Assembly (NCBI RefSeq): GCF_031954365.1
Contig: NZ_JAUSVZ010000002.1
DNA from: Brevibacillus aydinogluensis
Lineage (GTDB): Bacteria; Bacillota; Bacilli; Brevibacillales; Brevibacillaceae
DNA: 64,000 nucleotides
Reading direction: 5' to 3' (one strand)
A program made the translations under genes and the position numbers. The notes below the pieces were generated by a model that saw only the letters and a list, made by a program, of their open reading frames with translations, was not told the origin of the DNA and did not search any database. Below, piece after piece: positions 44,723-53,125 of the stretch. Each line of letters starts with the position of its first letter. The first letter of the stretch is position 1.

Positions 44723-46192
44723 TCATAGTTTCATGGTAACTGTCTTTGCTTCCGTATAGAATTCGAAGCTGTGCCGCCCGCCTTCACGGCCGATGCCGCT
44801 CGCTTTTGCCCCGCCGAACGGCGTGCGCAGGTCGCGCACATACCAGCAGTTGATCCACAGCAGGCCGGACTGCACCTGAGCGGCTACGCGGTGGGCACGT
44901 CTCAGGTCGTTCGTCCAGACCACCCCGGCCAATCCGTAGATGGAGTCATTGGCGATGCGAATCGCTTCTTCCTCCGTTTTGAACGGAATGACGACGACAA
45001 CCGGACCGAAAATTTCCTCCTGGGCCACCCGCATTTTATTGTCTACGTCATAAAAGACGGTCGGCTCGTAAAAGTTTCCGTCACCCAGGCTGGTGATTCG
45101 CTTGCCGCCGTAAGCAAGCTTGGCGCCTTCGGCCAGACCGATCTGCACGTAGTCATCGACCGTTTTCAGGTGGCTGCGCGATACGAGCGCCCCCATATCC
45201 GTCTCCGGGTCGAGCGGATCGCCCACCTTGATCTGCTGCACCGCCTTCACGAATTTGTCGAGGAACCGGTCGTAAATGCTTTCCTGCACCAGCAGCCGCG
45301 ACCCGGCCAGGCAAATTTCACCCTGGTTGCGGTAAATCGCTTCGATGGACCCCGTCACCGCTTCATCGAGATCGGCGTCTTCAAACACGATGTTTGCCGA
45401 CTTTCCTCCCAGTTCGAGAGAGACCGGAATCAGTTGGGAAGCGGCGTTTTTCATGACCGTCTTGCCTGTCGTCGTCTCACCGACAAACGAAATCCGGCGC
45501 ACGTAGGGATGCGTGGTCATCGCCGTGCCGACGGTTCCTCCCGGGCCGGTCACGATGTTCAACACACCCGGGGGCAGGCCTGCCTCATTGGCGATTTCCC
45601 CCAGCATCACGGCGCTCAGGGGAGTATAGGAGGCCGGCTTGACCACCACGGTATTGCCGGCTGCCAGGGCCGCGGAAGCTTTCCAGGTCATCTGCATGAA
45701 CGGCAGATTCCACGGAATGATCAGGCTGGTCACCCCTGCTGGAGCGTATTTCGTGTACGACATGAATTTGCGCATCTCGTAGTTTTCATGAATCAGGTAT
45801 TTGGCCATCTCTGCAAAAAAGCGCAGGTTCCAGGCGGCTCTGGGAATGTCAAAACCGCGGCTCTCCTTGATCGGCTTGCCGACATCGAGCGTTTCCACCC
45901 AGGCCAAATCGTTCACCCGTTCCATGACGAGATCGGACATTTTGCAGAGAATCTTCGCCCGTTCTTCGACAGGCATATCGCTCCAGACGCCGCTTTCAAA
46001 GGTGCGCTGCGCCACTTCAATCGCCTTGTTCACATCTTCCTCGCCGGCATTGGCCACCGAAGCAAGCTTGACATTGGTCGCCGGGTTGAGCGTGTCGAAC
46101 GTCTCGCCGGAGATGGCGTCGGTGTATTCGCCGTTGATGAACAGCTTGGCGTCCTTCAACTTTCTTTCTCTTTCCTGTGCAGTCTGGCTCAT
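44723..46192 (-). CDS. 2-aminomuconic 6-semialdehyde dehydrogenase
   Basis: NAD-dependent aldehyde dehydrogenase (489 aa) of the 2-hydroxymuconic/2-aminomuconic semialdehyde group. Catalytic Glu260 (SLELGGKSANIVFED) and Cys294 (NQGEICLAGSR); Asn in PWNLPF near residue 162. Placed between an aminomuconate deaminase and the hydratase and downstream of the ACMS decarboxylase, it most likely oxidises 2-aminomuconic semialdehyde to 2-aminomuconate (NbaE role). The purine-rich GGGGGG site precedes the ATG. Confidence 0.9.
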   Translation of the reverse strand: MSQTAQERERKLKDAKLFINGEYTDAISGETFDTLNPATNVKLASVANAGEEDVNKAIEVAQRTFESGVWSDMPVEERAKILCKMSDLVMERVNDLAWVETLDVGKPIKESRGFDIPRAAWNLRFFAEMAKYLIHENYEMRKFMSYTKYAPAGVTSLIIPWNLPFMQMTWKASAALAAGNTVVVKPASYTPLSAVMLGEIANEAGLPPGVLNIVTGPGGTVGTAMTTHPYVRRISFVGETTTGKTVMKNAASQLIPVSLELGGKSANIVFEDADLDEAVTGSIEAIYRNQGEICLAGSRLLVQESIYDRFLDKFVKAVQQIKVGDPLDPETDMGALVSRSHLKTVDDYVQIGLAEGAKLAYGGKRITSLGDGNFYEPTVFYDVDNKMRVAQEEIFGPVVVVIPFKTEEEAIRIANDSIYGLAGVVWTNDLRRAHRVAAQVQSGLLWINCWYVRDLRTPFGGAKASGIGREGGRHSFEFYTEAKTVTMKL

Positions 46193-46203
46193 CGGAATCC
46201 CCC

Positions 46204-46665
46204 CTACTCCTCAATTTCCACGATCATCTCTACTTCGACCGCGTTGTTGTGCGGAAGCTGCGCCATGCCTACCGCAGAACGGGCGTGTTTGCCTTTCTCT
46301 CCGAAAATCTGCACCAGCAAATCGGAGGCGCCGTTCATCACCTTGGGTTGATCCGTAAAATCAGGAGCGCTGTTGACAAAGCCCAGGAGTTTGACAATCC
46401 GTTTCACTTTGCTCAATTCGCCGATCTCCCGTTTGACGACCGCCAGGAGATTCAGCATGCACTGTCTTGCCGCCAGATAGCCTACTTCCACCGTGACGTC
46501 TTCGCTTAGTTTGCCGCGGTACTCGTCCGTCCCTTGACCGGCCAGAAACAGGAGATTGCCGGTGCGAACGCAGCCCACGTAATTTCCCGCCGCCTGCCGC
46601 GGCGCAGGCAGCGTCAGGCCCAGATCCTGCAATCGTTGTTCGGGTGTCGCCGCATGTATCGTCAT
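46204..46665 (-). CDS. 2-aminomuconate deaminase (RidA/YjgF family)
   Basis: A 153-residue RidA-fold protein. Family members in 3-hydroxyanthranilate and 2-aminophenol pathways (NbaF/AmnD) hydrolyse 2-aminomuconate to 4-oxalocrotonate and ammonia. It contains GNLLFLAGQGTDEYRGKL and a C-terminal HNNAVEVEMIVEIEE. Its position between the decarboxylase and the semialdehyde dehydrogenase gives the role; by fold alone a general imine deaminase would also be possible. Confidence 0.87.
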   Translation of the reverse strand: MTIHAATPEQRLQDLGLTLPAPRQAAGNYVGCVRTGNLLFLAGQGTDEYRGKLSEDVTVEVGYLAARQCMLNLLAVVKREIGELSKVKRIVKLLGFVNSAPDFTDQPKVMNGASDLLVQIFGEKGKHARSAVGMAQLPHNNAVEVEMIVEIEE

Positions 46666-46667
46666 CG

Positions 46668-47678
46668 TTACCTCACCTTCACCTGGCTCATATTCAGGAA
46701 GCGAAGCGCGTTTTCCCCGAGCATCGCCCGCTTCTGTTCTTCCGTAACCGTCAGCATCTGGTCAATGACTTCGCCCGGGGGAATTTCCCGCAGCAGGAAC
46801 GGGTAATCGGAGCCCATTAGGATCCGCTCATAGCCAAAGCGGTCAATCATGTACTGGATGTTCGCCGGATCATAGACCAACGAATCAAAATAGAAATTCT
46901 TGGCGTAATGGCTGGGCGGCTGTTCCAGCAGCCGGAGATGGGGCCATACCTTCCAGCCCTGGTCCAGCCGGGGAAGAATGTAAGGGAATGATCCCCCGCC
47001 GTGGGCCAAACAAATCCGCAGGCGAGGGAATTTCTCGATCACGCCGCCAAGGATCAGGCTGGCTGCAGCGAGGGCCGTCTCGCTCGGCATCCCCACGGTG
47101 TACATGAGATTGTGGCGAGGCATCCGCTCTCTGCCCAACGTCTCCCACGGGTGGACAAACAGCGGCACGTCCCACTTCTCGCACATCTCGAAAAATTCCA
47201 GGAATGCAGGGTCATCCAGATTGTTTCCGTTCACGTTGGTACCGATTTCGATCCCTTTCAGGCCCAGTTCGTGAACGCAGCGATCCATTTCACGGATGGC
47301 GACGGCCGTGTTCTGCAGAGGAACCGTTCCCAGGCCGATAAACCGGTCGGGATGCTGTTTCACGGTTTGCGCAATGAAATCGTTTTGGATGCGGGCCATC
47401 ACTTCCGCTTCTTCAGCGGGCGCCCAATAGGAGAATGTGACTGGAATCGGAGACAGCACCTGGATGTCCACCTTTTCCCGGTCCATATCCTGGAGCCGCT
47501 TCGCAGGGTCCCATACCTGGTCGGTCACTTCGCGGAACACCTTTCCCCCGACCAGGATATTGGCTCCGCATGCGCATGTCCGGTGCAGGACAGGCCAGCG
47601 CTCTCCCTTGAATGTTTCGGCGAAGTTCGGCAGGTCTTCCGGGATGATGTGGGTATGAAAATCTACTCGCATTTCCAT
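46668..47678 (-). CDS. 2-amino-3-carboxymuconate-6-semialdehyde decarboxylase (ACMSD)
   Basis: Zinc-dependent amidohydrolase-fold decarboxylase (336 aa) converting ACMS to 2-aminomuconic semialdehyde (NbaD role), which prevents spontaneous quinolinate formation. Metal motif VDFHTHIIPEDLP (His8/His10), VHPWETLGRERMP, LAHGGGSFPYILPR and MGSDYPF are all typical of ACMSD. Start ATG 47678 has GGAAG 7 nt upstream and overlaps the dioxygenase gene by 16 bp. Confidence 0.94.
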   Translation of the reverse strand: MEMRVDFHTHIIPEDLPNFAETFKGERWPVLHRTCACGANILVGGKVFREVTDQVWDPAKRLQDMDREKVDIQVLSPIPVTFSYWAPAEEAEVMARIQNDFIAQTVKQHPDRFIGLGTVPLQNTAVAIREMDRCVHELGLKGIEIGTNVNGNNLDDPAFLEFFEMCEKWDVPLFVHPWETLGRERMPRHNLMYTVGMPSETALAAASLILGGVIEKFPRLRICLAHGGGSFPYILPRLDQGWKVWPHLRLLEQPPSHYAKNFYFDSLVYDPANIQYMIDRFGYERILMGSDYPFLLREIPPGEVIDQMLTVTEEQKRAMLGENALRFLNMSQVKVR

Positions 47679-48208
47679 TCGCTCGCTTCCGGCGGCATGA
47701 CGTATCCGCAGTTTTTGCAAGTCCGCAGCTCCAGGCTGCCGTTGAATCCTTCGATCGCTTGCTTTACCTGCGTTTCGATATTGGTCAGCTGAACGGTGAC
47801 GCGGTGCATTTCATGGTCGCATTGATCGCAGAACCAGACGAAGTCCTCCAGCTCTCCCTGGGCCCTGTTTCGCTCGATGACAATGCCGATGGTATCGGCC
47901 ACCCGGTGCGGCGAGTGCGGAACATTGGCCGGAAGCAGGAACATTTCTCCTTCCCGCACGGTAATCACTTCGCGTTTGCCTTCCTGGTTGATGATCTCTA
48001 CATAACAATCTCCCTTCAGCTGATAGAAAATTTCTTCGGAGGGATCGACGTGGAAGTCACGCCGTTTGTTCGGTCCGCCCAGCACCATCACCATCAGCTC
48101 CGCGTCTTTCCAGATCACCTTGTTGTTGACCGGAGGTTTCAGCTGGTCCTTGTTTTCCTCGATAAATTTCCACAAATTGATCGGTGCGAACATGCTCGTC
48201 GTACTCAT
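47663..48208 (-). CDS. nbaC: 3-hydroxyanthranilate 3,4-dioxygenase
   Basis: Cupin non-haem iron extradiol dioxygenase (181 aa) cleaving 3-hydroxyanthranilate to ACMS. Expected iron ligands are in RDFHVDPSEEIF (His53, Glu59) and PHSPHR (His98 or His101). The bacterial-type C-terminal rubredoxin-like metal site is intact: CDQC (127-130) and CKNC (164-167). Start ATG 48208 behind AAGGAGCG, overlapping the tautomerase stop as ATGA. Confidence 0.95.
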   Translation of the reverse strand: MSTTSMFAPINLWKFIEENKDQLKPPVNNKVIWKDAELMVMVLGGPNKRRDFHVDPSEEIFYQLKGDCYVEIINQEGKREVITVREGEMFLLPANVPHSPHRVADTIGIVIERNRAQGELEDFVWFCDQCDHEMHRVTVQLTNIETQVKQAIEGFNGSLELRTCKNCGYVMPPEASEWKCE

Positions 48209-48414
48209 GTCAATCGCTCCTTTTCCGCTTGGTTTTCTTTCACCGTCTTTCCGCCAATCGCCCAATGGTTCAACGGAATCTCGTAAAGGATGATCCTGAC
48301 CCGTTCGGGTGCGACCTGCAGGGTTTCGGAGACCGTTTTCGTTACATCGGCAATCAAACGCTCCTTCACCTCTTGATCTCGTCCCTCCAGCAGCTTGATC
48401 TCAAGAATAGGCAT
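48205..48414 (-). CDS. 4-oxalocrotonate tautomerase family enzyme
   Basis: A 69-residue tautomerase beginning MPILEIKLLEGR: after removal of Met, Pro1 is the general base of this fold. Probably isomerises the enol and keto forms of 4-oxalocrotonate between deaminase and decarboxylase. It lies between reductase and dioxygenase genes with overlaps on both sides. The ATG at 48414 was chosen because Pro must be residue 2 of the precursor. Confidence 0.9.
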   Translation of the reverse strand: MPILEIKLLEGRDQEVKERLIADVTKTVSETLQVAPERVRIILYEIPLNHWAIGGKTVKENQAEKERLT

Positions 48415-48958
48415 GAATATCACCGGCTTTTAACGCTTTTTGCATATGGACCACTTCTTCGGCCAGATTCCTGATCCGCTGCAGCACGTCTTCGTCCACC
48501 AGTTCATTCTGCCGGTTGAAGTGGTCGGCATGCGCGTACACATAGCCGGGTGCGACGTACGCCCGGAAGTATCCGGCGATGGGTTTCAGCTGATTTTCAA
48601 TCACCAGATAATGCTGATACGTGCCCCCGTTGGCGACAAAACCCATCACTTTATGGCGAAGCGCCTGCGGATGCACCAGGTCGAACAGGTTCTTCAGCAC
48701 CCCGGTGATCGATCCCTGAAAGATCGGCGTGCCGATGATGTAGTAATCAGCGGAAGAGACGATGTCGATCACCGTTTTCGTGTCACCGGTGTAGGTGGAC
48801 GGGTCACGCCCGTCACAGAACTGGACATCGTACTGCTTCATATCCAGCAGTTCCACTTCCAGCTCAGGGTCCAGCCTCTTCGCTTCCTCGAGAACCTTTT
48901 CCACGAGTATGCGCGTTTTTGCCCCCACAATCGTTCCTGATATGCCTAACAGCTTCAT
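48401..48958 (-). CDS. NAD(P)H-dependent FMN reductase, partner of the monooxygenase
   Basis: A 185-residue flavodoxin-like reductase. GISGTIVGAKTRILVEKVLEE is the FMN-phosphate loop and TPIFQGSITGVLKNLFD the second flavin loop. Encoded 36 nt after the HpaB-type oxygenase, it should supply reduced flavin to it, making a two-component hydroxylase. AAAGGAGG precedes the ATG. Confidence 0.9.
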   Translation of the reverse strand: MKLLGISGTIVGAKTRILVEKVLEEAKRLDPELEVELLDMKQYDVQFCDGRDPSTYTGDTKTVIDIVSSADYYIIGTPIFQGSITGVLKNLFDLVHPQALRHKVMGFVANGGTYQHYLVIENQLKPIAGYFRAYVAPGYVYAHADHFNRQNELVDEDVLQRIRNLAEEVVHMQKALKAGDIHAYS

Positions 48959-48994
48959 CCCGTTTCCTCCTTTGTCCGAAGCGCCGTCCGTTCC

Positions 48995-50473
48995 TCACGC
49001 TTTCACGACCGGTTCATTAAGATCAAGCACGCTCAACGCGTCATCGACCAGGTCAAACGAGCGCTCCCGTTTGTAATTGTTGAAAAAGATCGCCCGCTTG
49101 CGGATCGGATCGCCGGTATAGTAGCGTTCGTATTGCAGAAGCCGCTGACCGAACGCTTCTCCGCACAGATCCCAGGCCAGCTTGAACAAACGGACGCGTT
49201 CCTTCCCGGAGACACCCGCTCGACCGGCGAAATACTTCTCCATGTCTTCCACCAATTCCGGATTGGCAAAATCGGCCCCCGTCGGAGACATCAGCAGACC
49301 GCCTGCTCCGATGATTTGCAGCACTTCCACGGCGCGCGGGTACATCTTCGGCAGCAGTCCGCGTATCGTTTCCAGCGGCACCCATCCCGGCATGATTTCG
49401 CCGGACGGCAATACGTCGCACTCCTGTTCGGCGATCCGCAACAGCGCCCTGATCGATTCCACCGCCTGGATCAACTCACCCAGGTCGTTCTGGACATTCA
49501 GGTAGACATCCACGCCGATGGAGTCGGCCAGACGGACCGCTACTTCCGTGGCAAACTGCAGTTTGATCAGCCCGCGTACTCCGGTTTGATGCGCCGGCTG
49601 CTGCGCGATACCCGTTTTCGGATACAGCAGGTTGGCCGCTTCCACGTTGTTGTACAGGAAGACCCGGTCCCACGGCACCAATACATCGTGGAAGACCAGC
49701 ACCGCATCCATTTCTTCAAAGCGTGACGCCAGCGGATGGTCAAACAGCGAGCGGGTTCCGTCCTGCATCGGTTCACGGCAGAGAATGCGCAGTCCCGGCG
49801 TGTCAATCGGAACGGCAAAGGCAAGCGCGTAGCGCTCATCGCCGGGCTTGAATCCCGGGAACGTGTAGATGATCACTTCATCCGTGATCGGCGCCAGGGT
49901 GGCGAGCATTTTCGCGCCTCGGACGATCAGTCCTTGCGGCGTTTCCTTCACCGTGCCCAAATGGATAAAGGGATCCTGCTGTTCATGCGATGACTTGCTG
50001 CGATCGTTTTGCGGGTTGATAATCGCGTGCGTCAAGAACAAATCGTTGTCGCGGATGTACCGGTAATACGCGCGGATATTTTCCGCCCACTGCGGATTGT
50101 ATTTTTCCAAAAAGGAAGCGTTGCTGAACAACGATGTAAGCACAACATTGAGAAAATCCGGAGTTCTGCCCATCAAGCCGAACGTGGCTTTGGCATACGC
50201 TTCAAACAGCGCCCGGCGAGCCTGCAAATCCTCGTGGGTTTTCGGGACCAGAAACGCATTGTTCACCCGTTCCCCGGTTTCTGTACAGATGTGCGTAATC
50301 TTGTCCTGGTACTCCGGATCGTGCTGCATATCGTATAGCTTTGCGATTTCACGTATTGGCTGCTGGAACACAACCTCGTCGCATACATGGGTCACTTTCC
50401 GTCCGGACAGCCAAATCTCCGGCTGCCGGGATTTCAATCCGTTGATGTACTGGGCACCTGTTCGGATTCCCAT
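48995..50473 (-). CDS. Flavin-dependent monooxygenase of the HpaB family, probable anthranilate 3-monooxygenase
   Basis: A 492-residue acyl-CoA-dehydrogenase-fold oxygenase of the 4-hydroxyphenylacetate 3-hydroxylase family (MGIRTGAQYINGL start; HLGTVKETPQGLIVRGAKMLATLAPITDE; VLVPWDRVFLYNN). First gene of the operon, with a reductase downstream and 3-hydroxyanthranilate dioxygenase next. A related two-component enzyme hydroxylating anthranilate at C3 was described in Geobacillus thermodenitrificans. The same reaction is the best inference here; another aminophenolic substrate cannot be excluded from sequence alone. GGGAGG precedes the ATG. Confidence 0.87.
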   Translation of the reverse strand: MGIRTGAQYINGLKSRQPEIWLSGRKVTHVCDEVVFQQPIREIAKLYDMQHDPEYQDKITHICTETGERVNNAFLVPKTHEDLQARRALFEAYAKATFGLMGRTPDFLNVVLTSLFSNASFLEKYNPQWAENIRAYYRYIRDNDLFLTHAIINPQNDRSKSSHEQQDPFIHLGTVKETPQGLIVRGAKMLATLAPITDEVIIYTFPGFKPGDERYALAFAVPIDTPGLRILCREPMQDGTRSLFDHPLASRFEEMDAVLVFHDVLVPWDRVFLYNNVEAANLLYPKTGIAQQPAHQTGVRGLIKLQFATEVAVRLADSIGVDVYLNVQNDLGELIQAVESIRALLRIAEQECDVLPSGEIMPGWVPLETIRGLLPKMYPRAVEVLQIIGAGGLLMSPTGADFANPELVEDMEKYFAGRAGVSGKERVRLFKLAWDLCGEAFGQRLLQYERYYTGDPIRKRAIFFNNYKRERSFDLVDDALSVLDLNEPVVKA

Positions 50474-50525
50474 GGTAATTCCTCCCTACTTTCTTGGTTA
50501 GGATGAGTTCCTGTCTTGTGATTGC

Positions 50526-50570
50526 ATTATAATATTGAACAATTTTGAAAATTGTAGTGCGGTTAACGTT
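50526..50570 (-). promoter_or_regulatory. Promoter and operator region of the anthranilate operon
   Basis: On the minus strand a TATAAT -10 box (50531-50526) lies 52 nt before the monooxygenase start and has no good -35. Instead a perfect 17-bp palindrome, ACAATTTT-C-AAAATTGT (50539-50555), covers the -35 region and AACGTTAAC follows at about -45. This arrangement suggests an activator-dependent promoter; the neighbouring Crp/Fnr proteins are the obvious candidates. Confidence 0.55.
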
Positions 50571-50594
50571 TTCACCCGATTTTTGAAGTGACGT

Positions 50595-50628
50595 CAGAAA
50601 AAAAGGCTGCCGATAGTATCGACAGCCT
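50595..50628 (-). terminator. Terminator of the transporter gene
   Basis: AGGCTGTCGATA and TATCGGCAGCCT (minus strand) pair over 12 positions with one wobble and are followed by T7. It isolates the transporter gene from the catabolic operon downstream. Confidence 0.88.
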
Positions 50629-50640
50629 CCCACGCGTTGG

Positions 50641-51981
50641 TTAGATGTTCCCGTCGCGGTGCTTCGGAATAAACAGCACCATGACCGAAGCGATGATTCC
50701 CGCGATGGCAAAGGTATAGAAGTTCCAGGAGGGCCCCATGTTCCAGGACATGAACAATCCGATCAGCACCGGGCCGGAAATCGCCCCGATCCGACCGAAC
50801 CCGATCGCCCATCCCAGCGCGGTCGCCCGGTTATCTGCGGAGAAGTACTTGGAAATGTAGGCGTTCATGATCAACGTGGTACCGATCGTCCCGAAACCGG
50901 CGAGGCCGACCAGGGCGTACACCACCGGCATCGACGATTTTACACTCAAGAGGGCCATCGAGACCCCAGCGAGGAGGTAGGAGATGCTGATGATCTTCTG
51001 CGATCCCCACCGGTCTGCCGCCCTGCCCGCCAACAGCGCGCCCACCGCAGCCGACAGGTTCAGCATGAACAGGAATCCCAGACTGGATCCGAGCGGGTAC
51101 CCGGCCTCCTTCATCATTTTCGGCAGCCATGTGCTCAACCCGTAAATCATCAGCAGGCCCATGAAAAAGGCGATCCAGAAACAGATGGTCGCGCGGATGT
51201 TTTGTTTGGCGAACAGCGCGGCGACCGAGGCGAATTTACCCTTTCCCTCGTTCGCTTGATCCGGTTGGTACGCTCCGATGGTATCAAGCGGAATGTTGTA
51301 CCGGGCGGCAATTTGCTCCGCCTCTTCGCGTCTGTTCTTCGCCAGCAGGAAGCTGATCGATTCGGGCAAATACGTGAGAATGAACGGCACGAGGAGAATC
51401 GGGACGGCGCCGAGCCAGAACAAGAACCGCCATCCGAAATCCTGCAGGAAATACATCGACAGCAGCGCACCGAGCAGACCGCCGACCGGGTACCCTGTGT
51501 ACATCACGGCGTACATCAACGACCGCCGTTCCACCGGCGAATACTCGATGGTGAGGGCGGACGCCGTGGGAATCACGCCGCCCAGCGCGATACCTCCAAG
51601 AAAACGAAACAAACCGAACATGTCAGGCGAGGGTGCCATCGCGGCAAACCCCATCATGATGGAAAACAACGATACGCAAAAAGCCAATGTCTTTTTGCGC
51701 CCGATCATGTCCGTGACAGTTCCGACACAGATGGCTCCCACCAACATGCCGACCAGCGCATAGCTTCCAATGGCGCCCGCTTTCGCCGGAGACAGCGACC
51801 AATCCTTGTACTCCATCAACGAAGGCAGCACAGCGCCGTAGATGCCAAGATCATACCCGTCTGCCAGCATGCTGAACCAACAGATGACAACAACGAGCAG
51901 CGTGATGGCTGGCATTGTCTGGGCTGCCGGTTTCGACGACGGATCGAGAACGGGCGCATCCATTTGCAGATTCCCTTTCAT
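50641..51981 (-). CDS. MFS aromatic acid:H+ symporter (AAHS family)
   Basis: A 446-residue, twelve-helix major facilitator. ADGYDLGIYGAVLPSLM in TM1 is the DGxD-type motif of aromatic-acid symporters (PcaK/BenK). The loop 2-3 motif GTVTDMIGRKKTL and EYSPVERRSLMYA are also present. Probably imports anthranilate or a related acid. It has its own terminator and an upstream A/T-rich palindrome. Of adjacent ATGs at 51984 and 51981, the latter has better spacing from GGGGGAGG. Confidence 0.9.
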   Translation of the reverse strand: MKGNLQMDAPVLDPSSKPAAQTMPAITLLVVVICWFSMLADGYDLGIYGAVLPSLMEYKDWSLSPAKAGAIGSYALVGMLVGAICVGTVTDMIGRKKTLAFCVSLFSIMMGFAAMAPSPDMFGLFRFLGGIALGGVIPTASALTIEYSPVERRSLMYAVMYTGYPVGGLLGALLSMYFLQDFGWRFLFWLGAVPILLVPFILTYLPESISFLLAKNRREEAEQIAARYNIPLDTIGAYQPDQANEGKGKFASVAALFAKQNIRATICFWIAFFMGLLMIYGLSTWLPKMMKEAGYPLGSSLGFLFMLNLSAAVGALLAGRAADRWGSQKIISISYLLAGVSMALLSVKSSMPVVYALVGLAGFGTIGTTLIMNAYISKYFSADNRATALGWAIGFGRIGAISGPVLIGLFMSWNMGPSWNFYTFAIAGIIASVMVLFIPKHRDGNI

Positions 51982-52003
51982 CATATCCTCCCCCTGATAA
52001 TTG

Positions 52004-52129
52004 TTTAAATATTTAAAAATGTCGTGAACTGATTGTACTAAAAGGGAGGACCTCCCTGTGTAAATCGCTTAACGTTCCAATCCCTTTTTCGAACCCTTCC
52101 GTCACGCCGGTTGTAAACCAGTTAACATT
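52004..52129. promoter_or_regulatory. Control region between the transporter and the chemoreceptor gene
   Basis: This divergent region holds a perfect 14-bp palindrome TTTAAATATTTAAA (52004-52017) near the transporter start and two TTAACRTT elements (CTTAACGTT 52068-52076, GTTAACATT 52121-52129). The same element, GTTAACGTT, is found at 50562-50570 upstream of the catabolic operon, suggesting a shared regulator. Confidence 0.4.
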
Positions 52130-52248
52130 TTTTCAGACTTTTTTTCGCGACGAGAATGATTACGTTGTACATATGCTCTTCGCCCATTTATAATTGTGCT
52201 GATAATTTCTGAAAATTTAGATTTATGAAACATAGGGGCTTGAAGGGT

Positions 52249-53079
52249 ATGATCCTGCTGGAAAGTGTCGTGCACGTATCTTCCATCATGCACAGGATGG
52301 TTTTGTGCTTTGAAGATGATTTTACGCTCGGGATCACGGATAGGGAGAAATTTTTAACCTACCTGCCCGTAAAGACCTTGCAATTCGGATTATCGCCGCA
52401 TGATCCAATCAAGAAAGGCAGTCTGGCCAATACGATTATCAAGCAGGGAAGACCGATGACAAAGCTGATGGATTCCTCGGTGTACGGAATCGCTTACATT
52501 GCCGACGGACTGCCGATTGAGGAAGACGGCAGGATTTCCGGTGCGCTCGTCTTCGGAGTCAGTCTGGATCGCCAAAATAAGCTAGTACAGATTGCCGAAC
52601 ACCTGTCGGCCATTGTGGAAGAGGTTTCCGCCCAGTCCGTGGTGATGCAGTCAAGCGCTGAGACGTTGTCGTCACACAGCGAGAAGCTTCATCAGGTCAT
52701 GACCGGAATGCTGCAGCAAGTAGAAACAACCTTTTCCGTATTGAAATCAATTTCAGACATCGCCAAGCAGTCGGGCATACTCGGGTTGAACGCCTCGATT
52801 GAAGCCGCCCGTGCAGGGGAGCAGGGCAGAGGCTTTGCGATCGTTGCGGGAGAAATGCGTCGTTTGGCTTCGACGTCCGGCGGTTTGGCAAAGGAAATCT
52901 CCAAGCGCCTTTCTTCGCTGCAGGAGGAGATCACCTCTCTTTCACAAATGGTGCTTGCATCAAAAAATCTCGCAAAGGCACAGACAGAAGGGATTATGGA
53001 ACTGGCTTCCGCCATTCAAGACGTTACCAAGGAGGCATGCCTGCCGCAGCAGATGTCGCAGATCCAAGCCGGCCACTAA
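52249..53079 (+). CDS. Soluble methyl-accepting chemotaxis-like transducer (YfmS-type)
   Basis: A 276-residue protein without transmembrane segments. The N-terminal part (to about 115) is a PAS-like small-molecule sensor; the C-terminal part is a short chemoreceptor signalling hairpin with the conserved tip QSGILGLNASIEAARAGEQGRGFAIVA. The signalling domain is much shorter than in membrane receptors and no methylation region is evident. It may sense an aromatic substrate for chemotaxis or act as a cytoplasmic sensor. I chose ATG 52249 behind AGGGG; an ATG eight codons earlier has no site. Confidence 0.83.
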   Translation: MILLESVVHVSSIMHRMVLCFEDDFTLGITDREKFLTYLPVKTLQFGLSPHDPIKKGSLANTIIKQGRPMTKLMDSSVYGIAYIADGLPIEEDGRISGALVFGVSLDRQNKLVQIAEHLSAIVEEVSAQSVVMQSSAETLSSHSEKLHQVMTGMLQQVETTFSVLKSISDIAKQSGILGLNASIEAARAGEQGRGFAIVAGEMRRLASTSGGLAKEISKRLSSLQEEITSLSQMVLASKNLAKAQTEGIMELASAIQDVTKEACLPQQMSQIQAGH

Positions 53080-53125
53080 CCACAGCCGTTAATCGTTTAC
53101 AACCATATTGAAAGGAGTGTTCGAT

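Noticed and set aside
44771..46351. A 526-codon plus-strand open frame
   Set aside because: It is antisense to the semialdehyde dehydrogenase, whose catalytic residues are all present; composition is rich in His, Arg and Gln.
50659..52008. A 449-codon plus-strand open frame
   Set aside because: It is antisense to the aromatic acid symporter and is highly polar throughout, as expected from reversed membrane-protein codons.
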